Positions 54,301-61,756 of a stretch of DNA of 64,000 nt are shown here, piece after piece. This DNA comes from Microbacterium sp. 67-17 (lineage in GTDB: Bacteria; Actinomycetota; Actinomycetes; Actinomycetales; Microbacteriaceae), in the NCBI RefSeq assembly GCF_001898325.1, contig NZ_MKTR01000014.1:1-64000 (forward strand), in the 5' to 3' direction. The notes below the pieces were generated by a model. That model saw nothing but the letters and a program-made list of their open reading frames with translations. It made no database searches and was not told the DNA's origin. Position 1 is the stretch's first letter. Each line of letters starts with the position of its first letter. The translations under genes and the position numbers were made by a program.

Positions 54301-54663
54301 AACGGACCGCAGGTACGGGGCGAGGTCGGATGCCAGCTCGGGCCGGTAGGTGAAAGGGAAGCGCTCCGCGTACTCCTCGATGAAGAAGTCGAGCGGGTTG
54401 ATCACCATCATGTCGGCGACCAGGCCCACCGTGATCTCGAGCCGGTCGACCTTCTCGGGAAAGACGAGGCGAGCCACCCAGTTACCGAAGGGGTCCTGCT
54501 GCCAGTTGACGAAGTGGTTCTTCGGGCTCACCTCGAGGGAGTATGCCTCGATCGGCGTTCGCGAGTGCGGTGCCGGCCTGAGTCGAACAAGGTGCGGGGC
54601 GACCGAGATGGGCCGGGCGAACTCGTACGCGGTGCGGTGCTCGAGAGCGACCTTGATCGACAT
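51391..54663 (-). CDS. DUF2126 transglutaminase-like protein
   Basis: This 1090-residue protein has an N-terminal transglutaminase domain with catalytic Cys183 in SGIGSCRDSAWLLVSLLR, His232 in TDLHAWAEVYVPGAGW and Asp248 in GLDATSGLF. A large DUF2126 region (about 300-1090) follows, including VRLTMGGEPTFVSIDD, GQGKWYPGEPLPRWNI, ALQWRKDGVPLWND, a glutamine-synthetase/GCS-like stretch TGTGGGNHITIGG and RTEFC-like residues near 860. ATG 54663 gives the normal family start MSIKVALEHRTAYEFARPIS. It is the first gene of the ligase/peptidase set running to 46764. The DUF2126 part is related to amidoligase folds, so this protein may both ligate and cut. Confidence 0.87.
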   Translation of the reverse strand: MSIKVALEHRTAYEFARPISVAPHLVRLRPAPHSRTPIEAYSLEVSPKNHFVNWQQDPFGNWVARLVFPEKVDRLEITVGLVADMMVINPLDFFIEEYAERFPFTYRPELASDLAPYLRSVPGSGRAERWRETLPALPDDGVPTVTFLAELNRSVQQRVTYSVRMEAGVQTPNHTLRSGIGSCRDSAWLLVSLLRQYGLAARFVSGYLIQLAPDQESLDGPSGPATDFTDLHAWAEVYVPGAGWIGLDATSGLFAGEGHIPLSATPEPSSAAPISGATEPVEVEFSFHNEVRRIHEDPRTTRPYTDAQWQRIDELGEAVDERLAAADVRLTMGGEPTFVSIDDATAPEWSTDADGDHKRELADTLAEKLRERYAGGGIVHRGQGKWYPGEPLPRWNIALQWRKDGVPLWNDPSLFADPWSDEARPNANTDAETLARRVTQTLGIPNSRLLAAYEDPLAALAAEVRKPVGEPTDVEGFDEHDLATLDRDIDTPTGWVLPLTTDGHWTSPVWMFRRGRLVLSPGTSPIGLRLPLDSVSWTPPELTAEPSYLEEAPLREPAVPDVSLQGVATTATTAIAFEARDGQVHVFLPPVAHLEDYTDLLHVLEQAASATGIRLVIEGYAPPPDTRLEQLVVTPDPGVIEVNVQPVSSWAQQRELTTTLYDLARRSRLSTEKFDLDGLHTGTGGGNHITIGGIQPIDSPLLRRPDLLASLITYWQRHPSLSYLFSGRFIGPTSQAPRFDEGRPEAVYEMEVALRELRRLDAEAAASGGTARPWIVDRALRHLLTDMTGNTHRAEFCIDKLYSPDSSRGRLGLLELRGFEMPPHPELALVQALLVRSLIAWFWDTPYNEPLVRWGTRLHDEFLLPHGTLLDIEGVVDDLNRAGIPFEQSWLDAFAEFRFPRVGLARIAAPGARIELELRQAIEPWHVLGEEATGSGTARYVDSSVERVQVTVRGVDERRHLVTCNGVPVPLTSTGTLGEFYAGVRYRAWQPWSALHPSIEVHSPLTFDVIDTRAEASLGGATYHVVHPGGRAYEHPPVNAFEAEARRASRFEAHGHTPGRVDVGALRERGRRAASADYPHTLDLRRIAPA

Positions 54664-54734
54664 GCACACAGCGTGTCGGAGAACTGTTGCGCGCGGGTTA
54701 CGGTTTGCCGACCAGTCGGACTCGACCCCGCGGC

Positions 54735-55391
54735 TCAGCGTGCGGCGAGCTGCGCGTCGAGGAACTCGCGAACGTCGGCCAACTCCTGCTCCGAGACGCT
54801 GTGGGTGAGTCCCGGGTACGCACCGCCCGACAGGGTGGCATGGCCGGGGAGCCACTGCATCGTGTGCTCGACGAGCGCCGACGGGATGACGTCATCGTGG
54901 GTCCCGCGGCCCCAGAACACCGGCGGCTTACGCTCTGCCATCGCCGCATCGCCCTCGAGCTCGCCCGGGGCGACGTAGCCGCTGAGGTTGACGGCGAAGG
55001 CGAACCGGTGCGGCGCCAGTCGCAGGGCCTGCATTGAGACCGCGGCGCCCTGGGAGAAGCCGAGAAGCCCGACGGGGTCGTTGTCGGGGAGAGCGTCGAT
55101 CCACTCGATGAGGCGATGCGCGGCATCCGTCACCCGTGACGGGTCGCGGCCATCCAGTCCCTCGATCGGGTACCAGGAGTAGCCAGGGGCCGGCCATGGC
55201 GGTGTGAGGGGGGCGCGAACAGCGGCGATCGTGACATCGGCCGGCAGGTAAGGCCGCAGCCCGAACAGGTCGCGTTCGTCGGATCCGTAGCCGTGCAGCA
55301 GCACCAGCAGCGGCCGTCCTGCGCGGTCCTCGGGCTCGGTGGACCAGAGGACTGTGTCGTCGGCGAGCGCCGGCGTGTCGATGTCACTCAT
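54735..55391 (-). CDS. Alpha/beta hydrolase (phospholipase/carboxylesterase family)
   Basis: This 218-residue cytosolic serine hydrolase has the oxyanion loop LLVLLHGYGSDERDLFGLRP near residue 29, the nucleophile Ser113 in LLGFSQGAAVSMQALRL, Asp in GTHDDVIPS and His in PGLTHSVSEQE. This is the phospholipase/carboxylesterase (AB hydrolase 2) group; substrate range is usually short acyl esters. The start at 55391 is eight bases after a TATACC box that overlaps the box of the divergent NUDIX gene. Its 3' end is 71 bases from the start of the DUF2126 gene, which runs in the same direction, so read-through is possible. Confidence 0.87.
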   Translation of the reverse strand: MSDIDTPALADDTVLWSTEPEDRAGRPLLVLLHGYGSDERDLFGLRPYLPADVTIAAVRAPLTPPWPAPGYSWYPIEGLDGRDPSRVTDAAHRLIEWIDALPDNDPVGLLGFSQGAAVSMQALRLAPHRFAFAVNLSGYVAPGELEGDAAMAERKPPVFWGRGTHDDVIPSALVEHTMQWLPGHATLSGGAYPGLTHSVSEQELADVREFLDAQLAAR

Positions 55392-55399
55392 GGCCTCAG

Positions 55400-55407
55400 G
55401 GTATACA
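55400..55407. promoter_or_regulatory. Shared bidirectional -10 element
   Basis: The palindrome GTATAC (55401-55406) provides TATACA on the plus strand, six bases before the NUDIX ATG at 55414. It also provides TATACC on the minus strand, eight bases before the esterase ATG at 55391. Two divergent leaderless genes thus seem to share one -10 site, with only 22 bases between their start codons. Confidence 0.6.
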
Positions 55408-55413
55408 AGAGAC

Positions 55414-56082
55414 ATGCCGGTACGGACCCCAGACCCCGACCCCAATGAGCGTGACGACGAGGGAACGCCGCGCGATCCGCTCGGCGGGATCGGCGCTTCG
55501 TTCGGTCGCACCGGGCATCCCGTCGGCGATGGGAGCTTCGGTTCCCCAGCACCCGACAGTGCCTCCAATCCGGGATGGCTCACCGATATCGAACTCGCAG
55601 AAGCTCGCCGGCGCCTGCCGATGCTCTATGTCGAGGCGCTCCCGGTGCGGACGGACGGCGTGGGTCTGGTCACCGAGGTCGGCATCCTGCTGCGCGCCAC
55701 CCCGCTCGGTGAGATCACCCGCTCGCTCGTCTCGGGGCGCGTCCGCTACGGCGAGACGGTTCGCGATGCGCTGTTCCGTCACCTCGAGAACGACCTCGGA
55801 CCGATGGCGTTCCCGCTGCTGCCGCCCCAGCCCGTTCCGTTCACTGTCGCCGAGTACTTCCCGATTCCCGGTGTGAGCCCGTTCTTCGATGACCGACAGC
55901 ACGCGGTCTCTCTCGCGTTCGTCGTGCCGGTGACCGGCACCTGCGAGCCGCGTCAGGATGCGCTCGAAGTCACCTGGATGTCGCCGGAGGAGGCAGCATC
56001 CGACTCGCTGGCCGCCGAGATGGAGGGTGGCAGGGGAACGCTCGTGCGCCTTGCGCTGGCGAGCGTCGGCGCGCTGCGCTGA
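55414..56082 (+). CDS. NUDIX hydrolase family protein (DUF4916)
   Basis: This 222-residue protein has a disordered, acidic/Pro-rich N-terminus of about 60 residues and then a DUF4916-type NUDIX-like domain: WLTDIELAEARRRLPMLYVEALPV, LRATPLGEITRSLVSGRVRYGE, RDALFRHLENDLGPMAFP and FDDRQHAVSLAFVVPVTG. The classical Nudix box GX5EX7REUXEEXGU is not intact; the RHLENDLG part is only a partial match, so hydrolase activity is uncertain. The start is ATG 55414, because the frame upstream runs into the divergent esterase gene. It is followed by the AlbA_2 gene 14 bases later. Confidence 0.78.
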   Translation: MPVRTPDPDPNERDDEGTPRDPLGGIGASFGRTGHPVGDGSFGSPAPDSASNPGWLTDIELAEARRRLPMLYVEALPVRTDGVGLVTEVGILLRATPLGEITRSLVSGRVRYGETVRDALFRHLENDLGPMAFPLLPPQPVPFTVAEYFPIPGVSPFFDDRQHAVSLAFVVPVTGTCEPRQDALEVTWMSPEEAASDSLAAEMEGGRGTLVRLALASVGALR

Positions 56083-56096
56083 CCCCCGGAGAGCCG

Positions 56097-56939
56097 ATGC
56101 CCACCAACGTCCAGCTCGTCGAGTTCGCCGTCGGACTCCCCATCGCTCTGGGAATCTCCTACCTCATCGCGCTCGCGATGCGGCGGCTGTTTCGAGAACG
56201 CCTCCCCCTCTCGCTCTCGGTCATGATCCTCACCTCCGTCGTCGGAACCGCGATCGGACTGTTCATCGCCGGCTGGTTCGTCGTGGACGCGCGCCTGTGG
56301 ACGCCGCTGACGTTGCTGATCGCATTCGGCTCCAGCATCCTGGTCGCCTTCGTCGTCTCGGGGCTGTTCGTCGGTCTTCGACGTGACCCCGGAAAGGTCG
56401 ACATCGCCGCGGTACTGGCCGCCGGAGAGTCCGACCGCGTCGAGTTCAAAGAGACCGCGCGCTGGAACGTCCGGGAGAACAAGAAGGACCCGCGGATGGA
56501 GCAGGTGGTCGCCAAGACCGTCGCCGCCTTCCTCAACAGCGGGGGCGGCATGCTCGTGGTCGGCGCGAGCGACGACGGCGAAGCGCTGGGCCTTGACCGC
56601 GACCTCGAGACCCTTCGCACTCCGGATGCCGACCGCTTCGAGCTGTGGCTGCGCGACATGCTCTCCACGCTTCTCGGGCGCAACGCCGCGGCGTTGCCGA
56701 TCGTTCGGTTCCCGACGGCACCCAACGGGGCAGTGGTCTGCGTGATCGTGTGTCCGCCTTCTCCGCGACCCGTTTTCGTGACGCAGGCGAAGGATGGAGC
56801 CTCGACGGAGCTGTGGGTTCGGGTGGGCAATTCGACCCGATCCTTTGCGGTCGACGAGGCCGTCGAGTACGTCGCGCGGCACTGGGGTCGCAGGCGCGTG
56901 CGGCAACGCTCGGCCGATCCCAAGCATCCCGCTACCTGA
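56097..56939 (+). CDS. Membrane-anchored AlbA_2 (Schlafen-like) domain protein
   Basis: This 280-residue protein starts with three hydrophobic helices (about 8-26, 38-62 and 70-93) and then an AlbA_2/AAA_4-type domain. The domain shows ESDRVEFKETARWNVRENKK near 109, VVAKTVAAFLNSGGGMLVVG near 140 and DDGEALGLDRDLE near 160. It ends with ELWVRVGNSTRSF and a basic tail. AlbA_2 domains usually occur in soluble HTH regulators and Schlafen-like nucleases; a membrane-anchored form is less common. ATG 56097 has CGGAGAG upstream. It could be a nucleic-acid-binding or nuclease domain held at the membrane. Confidence 0.8.
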   Translation: MPTNVQLVEFAVGLPIALGISYLIALAMRRLFRERLPLSLSVMILTSVVGTAIGLFIAGWFVVDARLWTPLTLLIAFGSSILVAFVVSGLFVGLRRDPGKVDIAAVLAAGESDRVEFKETARWNVRENKKDPRMEQVVAKTVAAFLNSGGGMLVVGASDDGEALGLDRDLETLRTPDADRFELWLRDMLSTLLGRNAAALPIVRFPTAPNGAVVCVIVCPPSPRPVFVTQAKDGASTELWVRVGNSTRSFAVDEAVEYVARHWGRRRVRQRSADPKHPAT

Positions 56940-57007
56940 TCGTCATCTGAGAGCGGTATGGTGTGTGCGCTCGGGGGAGATTGATCCCGCATGTCCCGGA
57001 GGACCGG

Positions 57008-58237
57008 ATGCCCGACAACGCCCCATCTGCTCACACCGACGCATCGCTCTCGACGCCGTTCGATGAGCTCATGAATGCCGCGCCGGACGCCAGCTTCTCG
57101 CCGTCGCAGGGCGCTGGCTTCGCGACAGTGTTCCGCGGGTACGACCGCGATGACGTGGATGCGGCGGTCTCGCGGCTGACCGCGAACCTCGCCGCCGAAT
57201 CGCAGCGCGCTACCGAGAGCGGTGCGCGCGCTGACGCCGCCGCAGAACGCCTCGCCCGGGTCGAGGGAGATCTCACCGCGGTTCGCGCCCAGCTGGCTGA
57301 TGCCGAGGGGCGTATCGCCGCGCTCACGGAGGAACTCGCAGACGGGTCGGCGGCATCCCCGAACCGCCGCCACTTCGAAGAGGTGCTCCGGGTCGCCGAG
57401 GAGCAGGCGAGCACCATCATCCACAACGCCACGAACCAGGCCGACAAGCTGCTCCAGGCTGCCAGTGCCGAGGGTGACAGCCGTCGGGTCGAGGCCGAGG
57501 CTGATGCCGCACAGATCATCGCGCGCGCGAACAGCGACGCCGAGCAGGTCCGGCTTCGGATGCAGACGGAGTTGACGGCGCACACCGCTCGCCTGGAGCG
57601 CGAGGCAGCGGCGTCGGCGGATGCCGTCGTCCAGGCCGAGCAGGAAGCAGCCGCGATCCGCACCGAGGCTGAGAAGGCTGCGGCGACAACTCGCGCCACT
57701 GTCGCGCGAGAGACCGAGCAGTCGCGGGCCGCGGCTGAAGAGGCGGTTCGTGAGCTGCGGATGCGGGCTGCCGAGTTCGAGGAGTCGCTCACGCGCCGTC
57801 AGGATGACGCGCAGCAGGAGTTCCTGGTGCTGCACAATCAGGCTGTTGCGCACGCGGAGCGCATCACCACCGACGCGAACGCGCAGGTCGCGGCAGCGCT
57901 CGAGCACGCGCAGCGGATCACCGCGAAGGCCGACGACTTCGACAAGCTCATGCGCTCGCAGGCGCAGCAGATCGAGGCCGACGCGAGGGTGCGGGCGTCC
58001 GAGCACCTCGACCGTGCACGCGAGAAGGCGCAGCGCATCATCGACGCAGTGACGGCCCAGGCCGACACAGTGCTCCGCGACGCCGAGGATCGCACGCGGC
58101 AGTTGCGCTGGCAGCAGCATCAGCTCACGAGCTTCATGGCCGAGGTCAAAGAGATGATCCGCCCCGACGGTGTGAGCGGGTCGCCGCAGGACTCCGACAT
58201 CACTCCCACCGCAGACGGCGGCGCCCAGCACGCGTAG
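57008..58237 (+). CDS. DivIVA-like coiled-coil protein
   Basis: This 409-residue protein begins with a disordered segment and a short DivIVA-like motif FATVFRGYDRDDVDAAVSRL at about residues 38-57. An almost continuous Ala/Glu/Arg-rich coiled coil follows (about 58-375), interrupted near NRRHFEEVLRVAEEQAS, and then a disordered acidic tail. Such proteins form elongated dimers or filaments at the pole or septum in actinobacteria (Wag31, Scy, FilP types). GGAGGA five bases before ATG 57008 fixes the start, and TATGGT near 56957 is a possible -10. No transmembrane segment is present; a cell-shape or scaffold role is inferred. Confidence 0.83.
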   Translation: MPDNAPSAHTDASLSTPFDELMNAAPDASFSPSQGAGFATVFRGYDRDDVDAAVSRLTANLAAESQRATESGARADAAAERLARVEGDLTAVRAQLADAEGRIAALTEELADGSAASPNRRHFEEVLRVAEEQASTIIHNATNQADKLLQAASAEGDSRRVEAEADAAQIIARANSDAEQVRLRMQTELTAHTARLEREAAASADAVVQAEQEAAAIRTEAEKAAATTRATVARETEQSRAAAEEAVRELRMRAAEFEESLTRRQDDAQQEFLVLHNQAVAHAERITTDANAQVAAALEHAQRITAKADDFDKLMRSQAQQIEADARVRASEHLDRAREKAQRIIDAVTAQADTVLRDAEDRTRQLRWQQHQLTSFMAEVKEMIRPDGVSGSPQDSDITPTADGGAQHA

Positions 58238-58267
58238 TCTGGCCGAAGCCCGTGAGGGAGGTTCGGC

Positions 58268-58759
58268 ATGGTCCAGGTACGCGTCGCCGGGGTGGCGATG
58301 GACTCGATGGGGCAGCACGTCATCCTGCTCAAGCCTCTGGATGATGCGCCCGGAACAGGCTCGATCGTTCCGATCTGGATCGGTGCTCAGGAGGCGACCT
58401 CCATCCTCGTCGCCGTCGAACACGCCGTGACACCGCGACCGCTTGCCCACGACCTCATGTCGGTGATGATCCAGCAGCTGCAGGCCGAGGTGACGCGCGT
58501 CGAGGTGACCCGGATCACGGACGGCACGTTCTATGCCGAGATCACCGTCGTCCATGGCGACCAGGTTCTCGTCATCGACGCACGACCCTCGGATGCGATC
58601 GCGCTGGCCTCGCGGACGGGGGCTGCGATTTGGGTCGCGGATGCCGTGGTCGAGGAAGCCGGCATGCCCGACATCCTCGACGAGGATGACGCCGAAGCGT
58701 CAGTCGACGAGTTCAAGCGTTTTCTCGACGAGGTCGATCCCGAGGACTTTCGCGGCTGA
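58268..58759 (+). CDS. Bifunctional nuclease family protein (DUF151)
   Basis: This 163-residue protein has the DUF151 domain: VAGVAMDSMGQHVILLKP, VPIWIGAQEATSILVAVEH, RPLAHDLMSVMIQQL and VIDARPSDAIALASRTGAAI. An acidic tail follows. The family is called bifunctional nuclease after a plant protein with RNase and DNase activity; the actinobacterial function is not established. GGGAGG lies seven bases before ATG 58268. It follows the coiled-coil gene by 30 bases. Its last 47 bases overlap the convergent LacI-type gene. Confidence 0.9.
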   Translation: MVQVRVAGVAMDSMGQHVILLKPLDDAPGTGSIVPIWIGAQEATSILVAVEHAVTPRPLAHDLMSVMIQQLQAEVTRVEVTRITDGTFYAEITVVHGDQVLVIDARPSDAIALASRTGAAIWVADAVVEEAGMPDILDEDDAEASVDEFKRFLDEVDPEDFRG

Positions 58760-59777
58760 CCGCCTCCGGGCTGGCGGCCGGAGCCCCGGTCGAGCCGCGC
58801 ACGACCAGGGCCGTCGGCAGCTCGACGATACGCGGTTGGGGGTCTGCGCCGGCGGCGATGGCAACCAGCTCATCGATCGCGGCTCCCGCCATGTCGCGGA
58901 TCGGCTGGCGAACCGTCGTCAGGGCAGGCTGGACCCACTTTGCCCCGCGAACGTCGTCGAACCCGACCACGAGCACGTCTTGCCCGACCCGCATGCCGAG
59001 GTCGGCGGCGGCGCGATACACGCCGATGGCCATCTCATCCGAGATCGCGAAGACGCCGATCGGCGCGGATGCCGCAGCCTCGCGCAGCGCCGGAAGGCTC
59101 GCGCGCCAGGCGCCCGGCGAACTCCAGTCCGCGCGAACCCGGTGGATGACGGCGGTCGGATGCCGCGAACGCACCGCGGCTTCGAAACCTTCCACGCGCG
59201 CGCGTCCGAAGCGGTAGGACGGTGCGGCATCCACGACGACGAACTGCTTGGCTCCGGCCTCGAGCAGGTGCTCCGCTGCCGCGGCCGCTCCGGCGCGGTC
59301 GGTCGTACGCACGCTGGTCAGTGACGTACCTGCTTCGGCCCGCGGATCCATCAGCACGAGCGGGATTCCCGCGTCGCGCAGGACGGCGAGCTGGGCGGCG
59401 GTGGGCAGGATCAGGCCCAGCACCACACCCGCTGAGCCGCGGGCTCGGATCCGCAGGGGCCAGTCATCGTCGGGGGTGTCTCGCTCCGCCGTGAGGACCA
59501 GGTCGAATCGATGGCGCGCTGCAGCGAGGTGTGCGCCAGCGGTGACCTCGTCGGCGTAGGGGTCGTGGAACCGCCCCAGTACGAGGTCGAACAGGCGCGA
59601 CGTTCCCGTTCGCGGTCGCCCTCGGCGCACGCCGGTGGTCGAGTACCCGTACTGCTGGGCGACCGCCAGCACGCGTGCTCGCGTCTGCGGTGTCATCTCG
59701 CCCTTGCCTCGTAACGCGCGGGAGGCGGTTGAGACACTGACCCCGCTCTCGGCGGCGATCTGGGCGAGGGAACTCAC
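58713..59777 (-). CDS. LacI family transcriptional regulator
   Basis: This 354-residue LacI-type regulator has its HTH at residues 3-22 (LAQIAAESGVSVSTASRAL), the hinge near 47-60 (STTGVRRGRPRTGTSRLFD), and an effector domain with VVGFDDVRGAKWVQPALTTV near the end. The start is GTG 59777 (MSSLAQIAAESG). It is divergent from a Gfo/Idh/ThuA/GH51 operon with a TTTTGCGCAAAA palindrome between, so it probably represses that operon and itself until an arabinan- or xylan-derived sugar is present. The C-terminal 30 residues are a polar tail. Confidence 0.91.
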   Translation of the reverse strand: MSSLAQIAAESGVSVSTASRALRGKGEMTPQTRARVLAVAQQYGYSTTGVRRGRPRTGTSRLFDLVLGRFHDPYADEVTAGAHLAAARHRFDLVLTAERDTPDDDWPLRIRARGSAGVVLGLILPTAAQLAVLRDAGIPLVLMDPRAEAGTSLTSVRTTDRAGAAAAAEHLLEAGAKQFVVVDAAPSYRFGRARVEGFEAAVRSRHPTAVIHRVRADWSSPGAWRASLPALREAAASAPIGVFAISDEMAIGVYRAAADLGMRVGQDVLVVGFDDVRGAKWVQPALTTVRQPIRDMAGAAIDELVAIAAGADPQPRIVELPTALVVRGSTGAPAASPEAVSRESPRDRPRRENA

Positions 59778-59785
59778 GGGACGAT

Positions 59786-59797
59786 TTTTGCGCAAAA
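59786..59797. promoter_or_regulatory. LacI-type operator TTTTGCGCAAAA
   Basis: This perfect 12 bp palindrome lies nine bases upstream of the regulator GTG and 59 bases before the first oxidoreductase ATG. CG-centred AT-armed sites of this form are typical LacI/GalR operators. Confidence 0.7.
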
Positions 59798-59855
59798 GCG
59801 AGGACCTGCGCCACGGCCGCTGGCATTGTGGTGGGCGGATCGTGAGAGAAGGGCG

Positions 59856-61052
59856 ATGTCGATGGGGATGTCGAGTCCACCCGTCCTGCGGGTCGCCATT
59901 GTCGGCGCCGGCTTCATGGGCAAGATGCACGCACACGCATGGCGCACCGCGCATCGTTTCTTCAGCCTGGATGCCATCCCCGAGATCGCCGTCCTCGTCG
60001 GGCGGGACGCGGCACGCACTGCCGATGCCGCCCGCGAGTTCGGGGCGCTCGCCGCGTCGACCGACTGGCGGGAGGTCGTGGCGCGTGCAGATATCGACGT
60101 CGTCGACATCTGCACGCCCGGTGACACGCATGCCGAGATCACGCTCGCGGCACTGGCCGCCGGAAAGCACGTGCTGTGCGAGAAGCCGCTCGCCAATAGC
60201 GTCGTCGACGCCGAGCGGATGGTCGTTGCGGCAGCTGCAGCCCCAGACCTCGTCGCGATGTGCGGATTCAGCTATCGCCGCACCCCTGCGCTGTCGCTTG
60301 CGCGTGAGCTCGTCACTGCAGGGCGGCTGGGTGAGATCCGGCACGTCCGGGCACAGTATCTGCAGGATTGGTTGAGCGACCCCGACGCCCCCTTCACCTG
60401 GCGACTGGACAGGGAACGCGCCGGCTCGGGCACTCTGGGCGACATCGGCGCGCACAGCATCGACACCGCCCAGTGGCTCAGCGGGGAGCGGATCACTGCC
60501 GTGTCAGCGCTCACACGAACCTTCGTGACCGATCGTCCCGAGCTCACGGAGCAGGTCGGGCTCGGCGGACGAGCCGTTCAGGGTGCATCCCGACGTGACG
60601 TCACTGTCGACGACGCAGCAGCGTTCACCGCCACTTTCGCAGGCGGCGCAATCGGGGTGTTCGAGGCAACCCGCATGGCGACCGGCAGGCGTAACGCCAA
60701 CCGCATCGAGATCAACGGATCGCGCGGCTCGATCTCGTTCGACTTCGAACGCCTGAATGAGCTCGAGTTCTATGACGCCACCGATCCGGCAGGCGAGCAG
60801 GGCTTCCGTCGCATCCAGGTCACCGAGCCTGAGCATCCGTACGCGGCTGCGTGGTGGCCGGCGGGCCACGGCCTCGGGTACGAACACGGCTTCACGCACC
60901 AGATCGTGGACTTTGTGCGGGCGATCACCGCCGGCACGACACCGTCACCCTCGTTCGCTGAGGCGGCTCAGGTCCAGCGTGTGCTCGCTGCCGTGGAAGA
61001 CAGTGCGGCGCGAGGCAGCATCATGACGGCTGTGGAAGGAGCACCCTCATGA
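59856..61052 (+). CDS. Gfo/Idh/MocA family oxidoreductase
   Basis: This 398-residue NAD(P)-dependent sugar dehydrogenase-like protein has the Rossmann motif VAIVGAGFMGKMHA at residues 12-25, DVVDICTPGDTHAEI near 84, the catalytic Lys block HVLCEKPLANSV near 107, and the C-terminal alpha/beta domain with SGTLGDIGAHSIDTAQWL near 190. ATG 59856 has AGAAGGG four bases upstream. It heads an operon with ThuA, a second Gfo/Idh/MocA gene and an arabinofuranosidase; a role in oxidising or epimerising an imported pentose or inositol-type sugar is inferred. It overlaps thuA by four bases. Confidence 0.9.
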   Translation: MSMGMSSPPVLRVAIVGAGFMGKMHAHAWRTAHRFFSLDAIPEIAVLVGRDAARTADAAREFGALAASTDWREVVARADIDVVDICTPGDTHAEITLAALAAGKHVLCEKPLANSVVDAERMVVAAAAAPDLVAMCGFSYRRTPALSLARELVTAGRLGEIRHVRAQYLQDWLSDPDAPFTWRLDRERAGSGTLGDIGAHSIDTAQWLSGERITAVSALTRTFVTDRPELTEQVGLGGRAVQGASRRDVTVDDAAAFTATFAGGAIGVFEATRMATGRRNANRIEINGSRGSISFDFERLNELEFYDATDPAGEQGFRRIQVTEPEHPYAAAWWPAGHGLGYEHGFTHQIVDFVRAITAGTTPSPSFAEAAQVQRVLAAVEDSAARGSIMTAVEGAPS

Positions 61053-61756
61053 CCACCAGACACGCTCTCGTCGTCCGCGGCGGGTGGGACGGCCACCGTC
61101 CCGTCGAGGCGACAGGCCTCTATATCCCTTTCCTGGAGGCGAACGGATTCGCGGTGCGCGTCGAGGAGTCGCCCGACATCTATGCGGATGCCGCCGTGAT
61201 GGCCGCCACCGATCTCGTGCTGCAGTGCGTCACGATGTCCGAGATCTCGCAGGATGCCCTGACGGGACTGCGCGCGGCGGTGAGAGCTGGTCTTGGGCTT
61301 GCCGGTTGGCACGGGGGGATCGCCGATTCGTATCGCAACAGCTCCGACTACTTACAGCTGGTCGGCGGACAGTTCGCGACCCATCCGTCGAAGAGCCCCG
61401 ACCGGTGCACGGGCGACCAGAGCGACAACTATCTGCCGTACACGGTCGAGATGACAGCGCTCGGGCGCGAGCACCAGATCACGGCGGGAATCGCCGACTT
61501 CGAGCTGACCACCGAGCAGTACTGGGTACTGCACGATGACCTCAACGACGTGCTGGCGACCACGACGCATCCAACCCAGCCGTACCATCCCTGGCATCGG
61601 CCGATCACCTCGCCCGCGATCTGGACGCGGCTGTGGGGAGAGGGGCGCGTCTTCGTCGCGACACCCGGGCACAGCCTGGATGTGCTCGAGGATCCGAACG
61701 TCCGCACGATCATCGAGAGGGGACTGCTGTGGGCAGCACGCACGGCATCGGCGTAG
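61049..61756 (+). CDS. ThuA domain protein
   Basis: This 235-residue ThuA-like (trehalose-utilisation type, glutamine-amidotransferase fold) protein has ALVVRGGWDGHRPVEATGLY near residue 6, SPDIYADAAVMAATDLVLQC, LAGWHGGIADSYRNSSDYLQ near 94 and EGRVFVATPGHSLDVLEDPN near 200. ThuA proteins often sit beside Gfo/Idh/MocA genes and are thought to help convert keto-sugars, but the reaction is unclear. ATGA overlap with the upstream gene and a 28-base overlap with the downstream one show tight coupling. Confidence 0.87.
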   Translation: MTTRHALVVRGGWDGHRPVEATGLYIPFLEANGFAVRVEESPDIYADAAVMAATDLVLQCVTMSEISQDALTGLRAAVRAGLGLAGWHGGIADSYRNSSDYLQLVGGQFATHPSKSPDRCTGDQSDNYLPYTVEMTALGREHQITAGIADFELTTEQYWVLHDDLNDVLATTTHPTQPYHPWHRPITSPAIWTRLWGEGRVFVATPGHSLDVLEDPNVRTIIERGLLWAARTASA

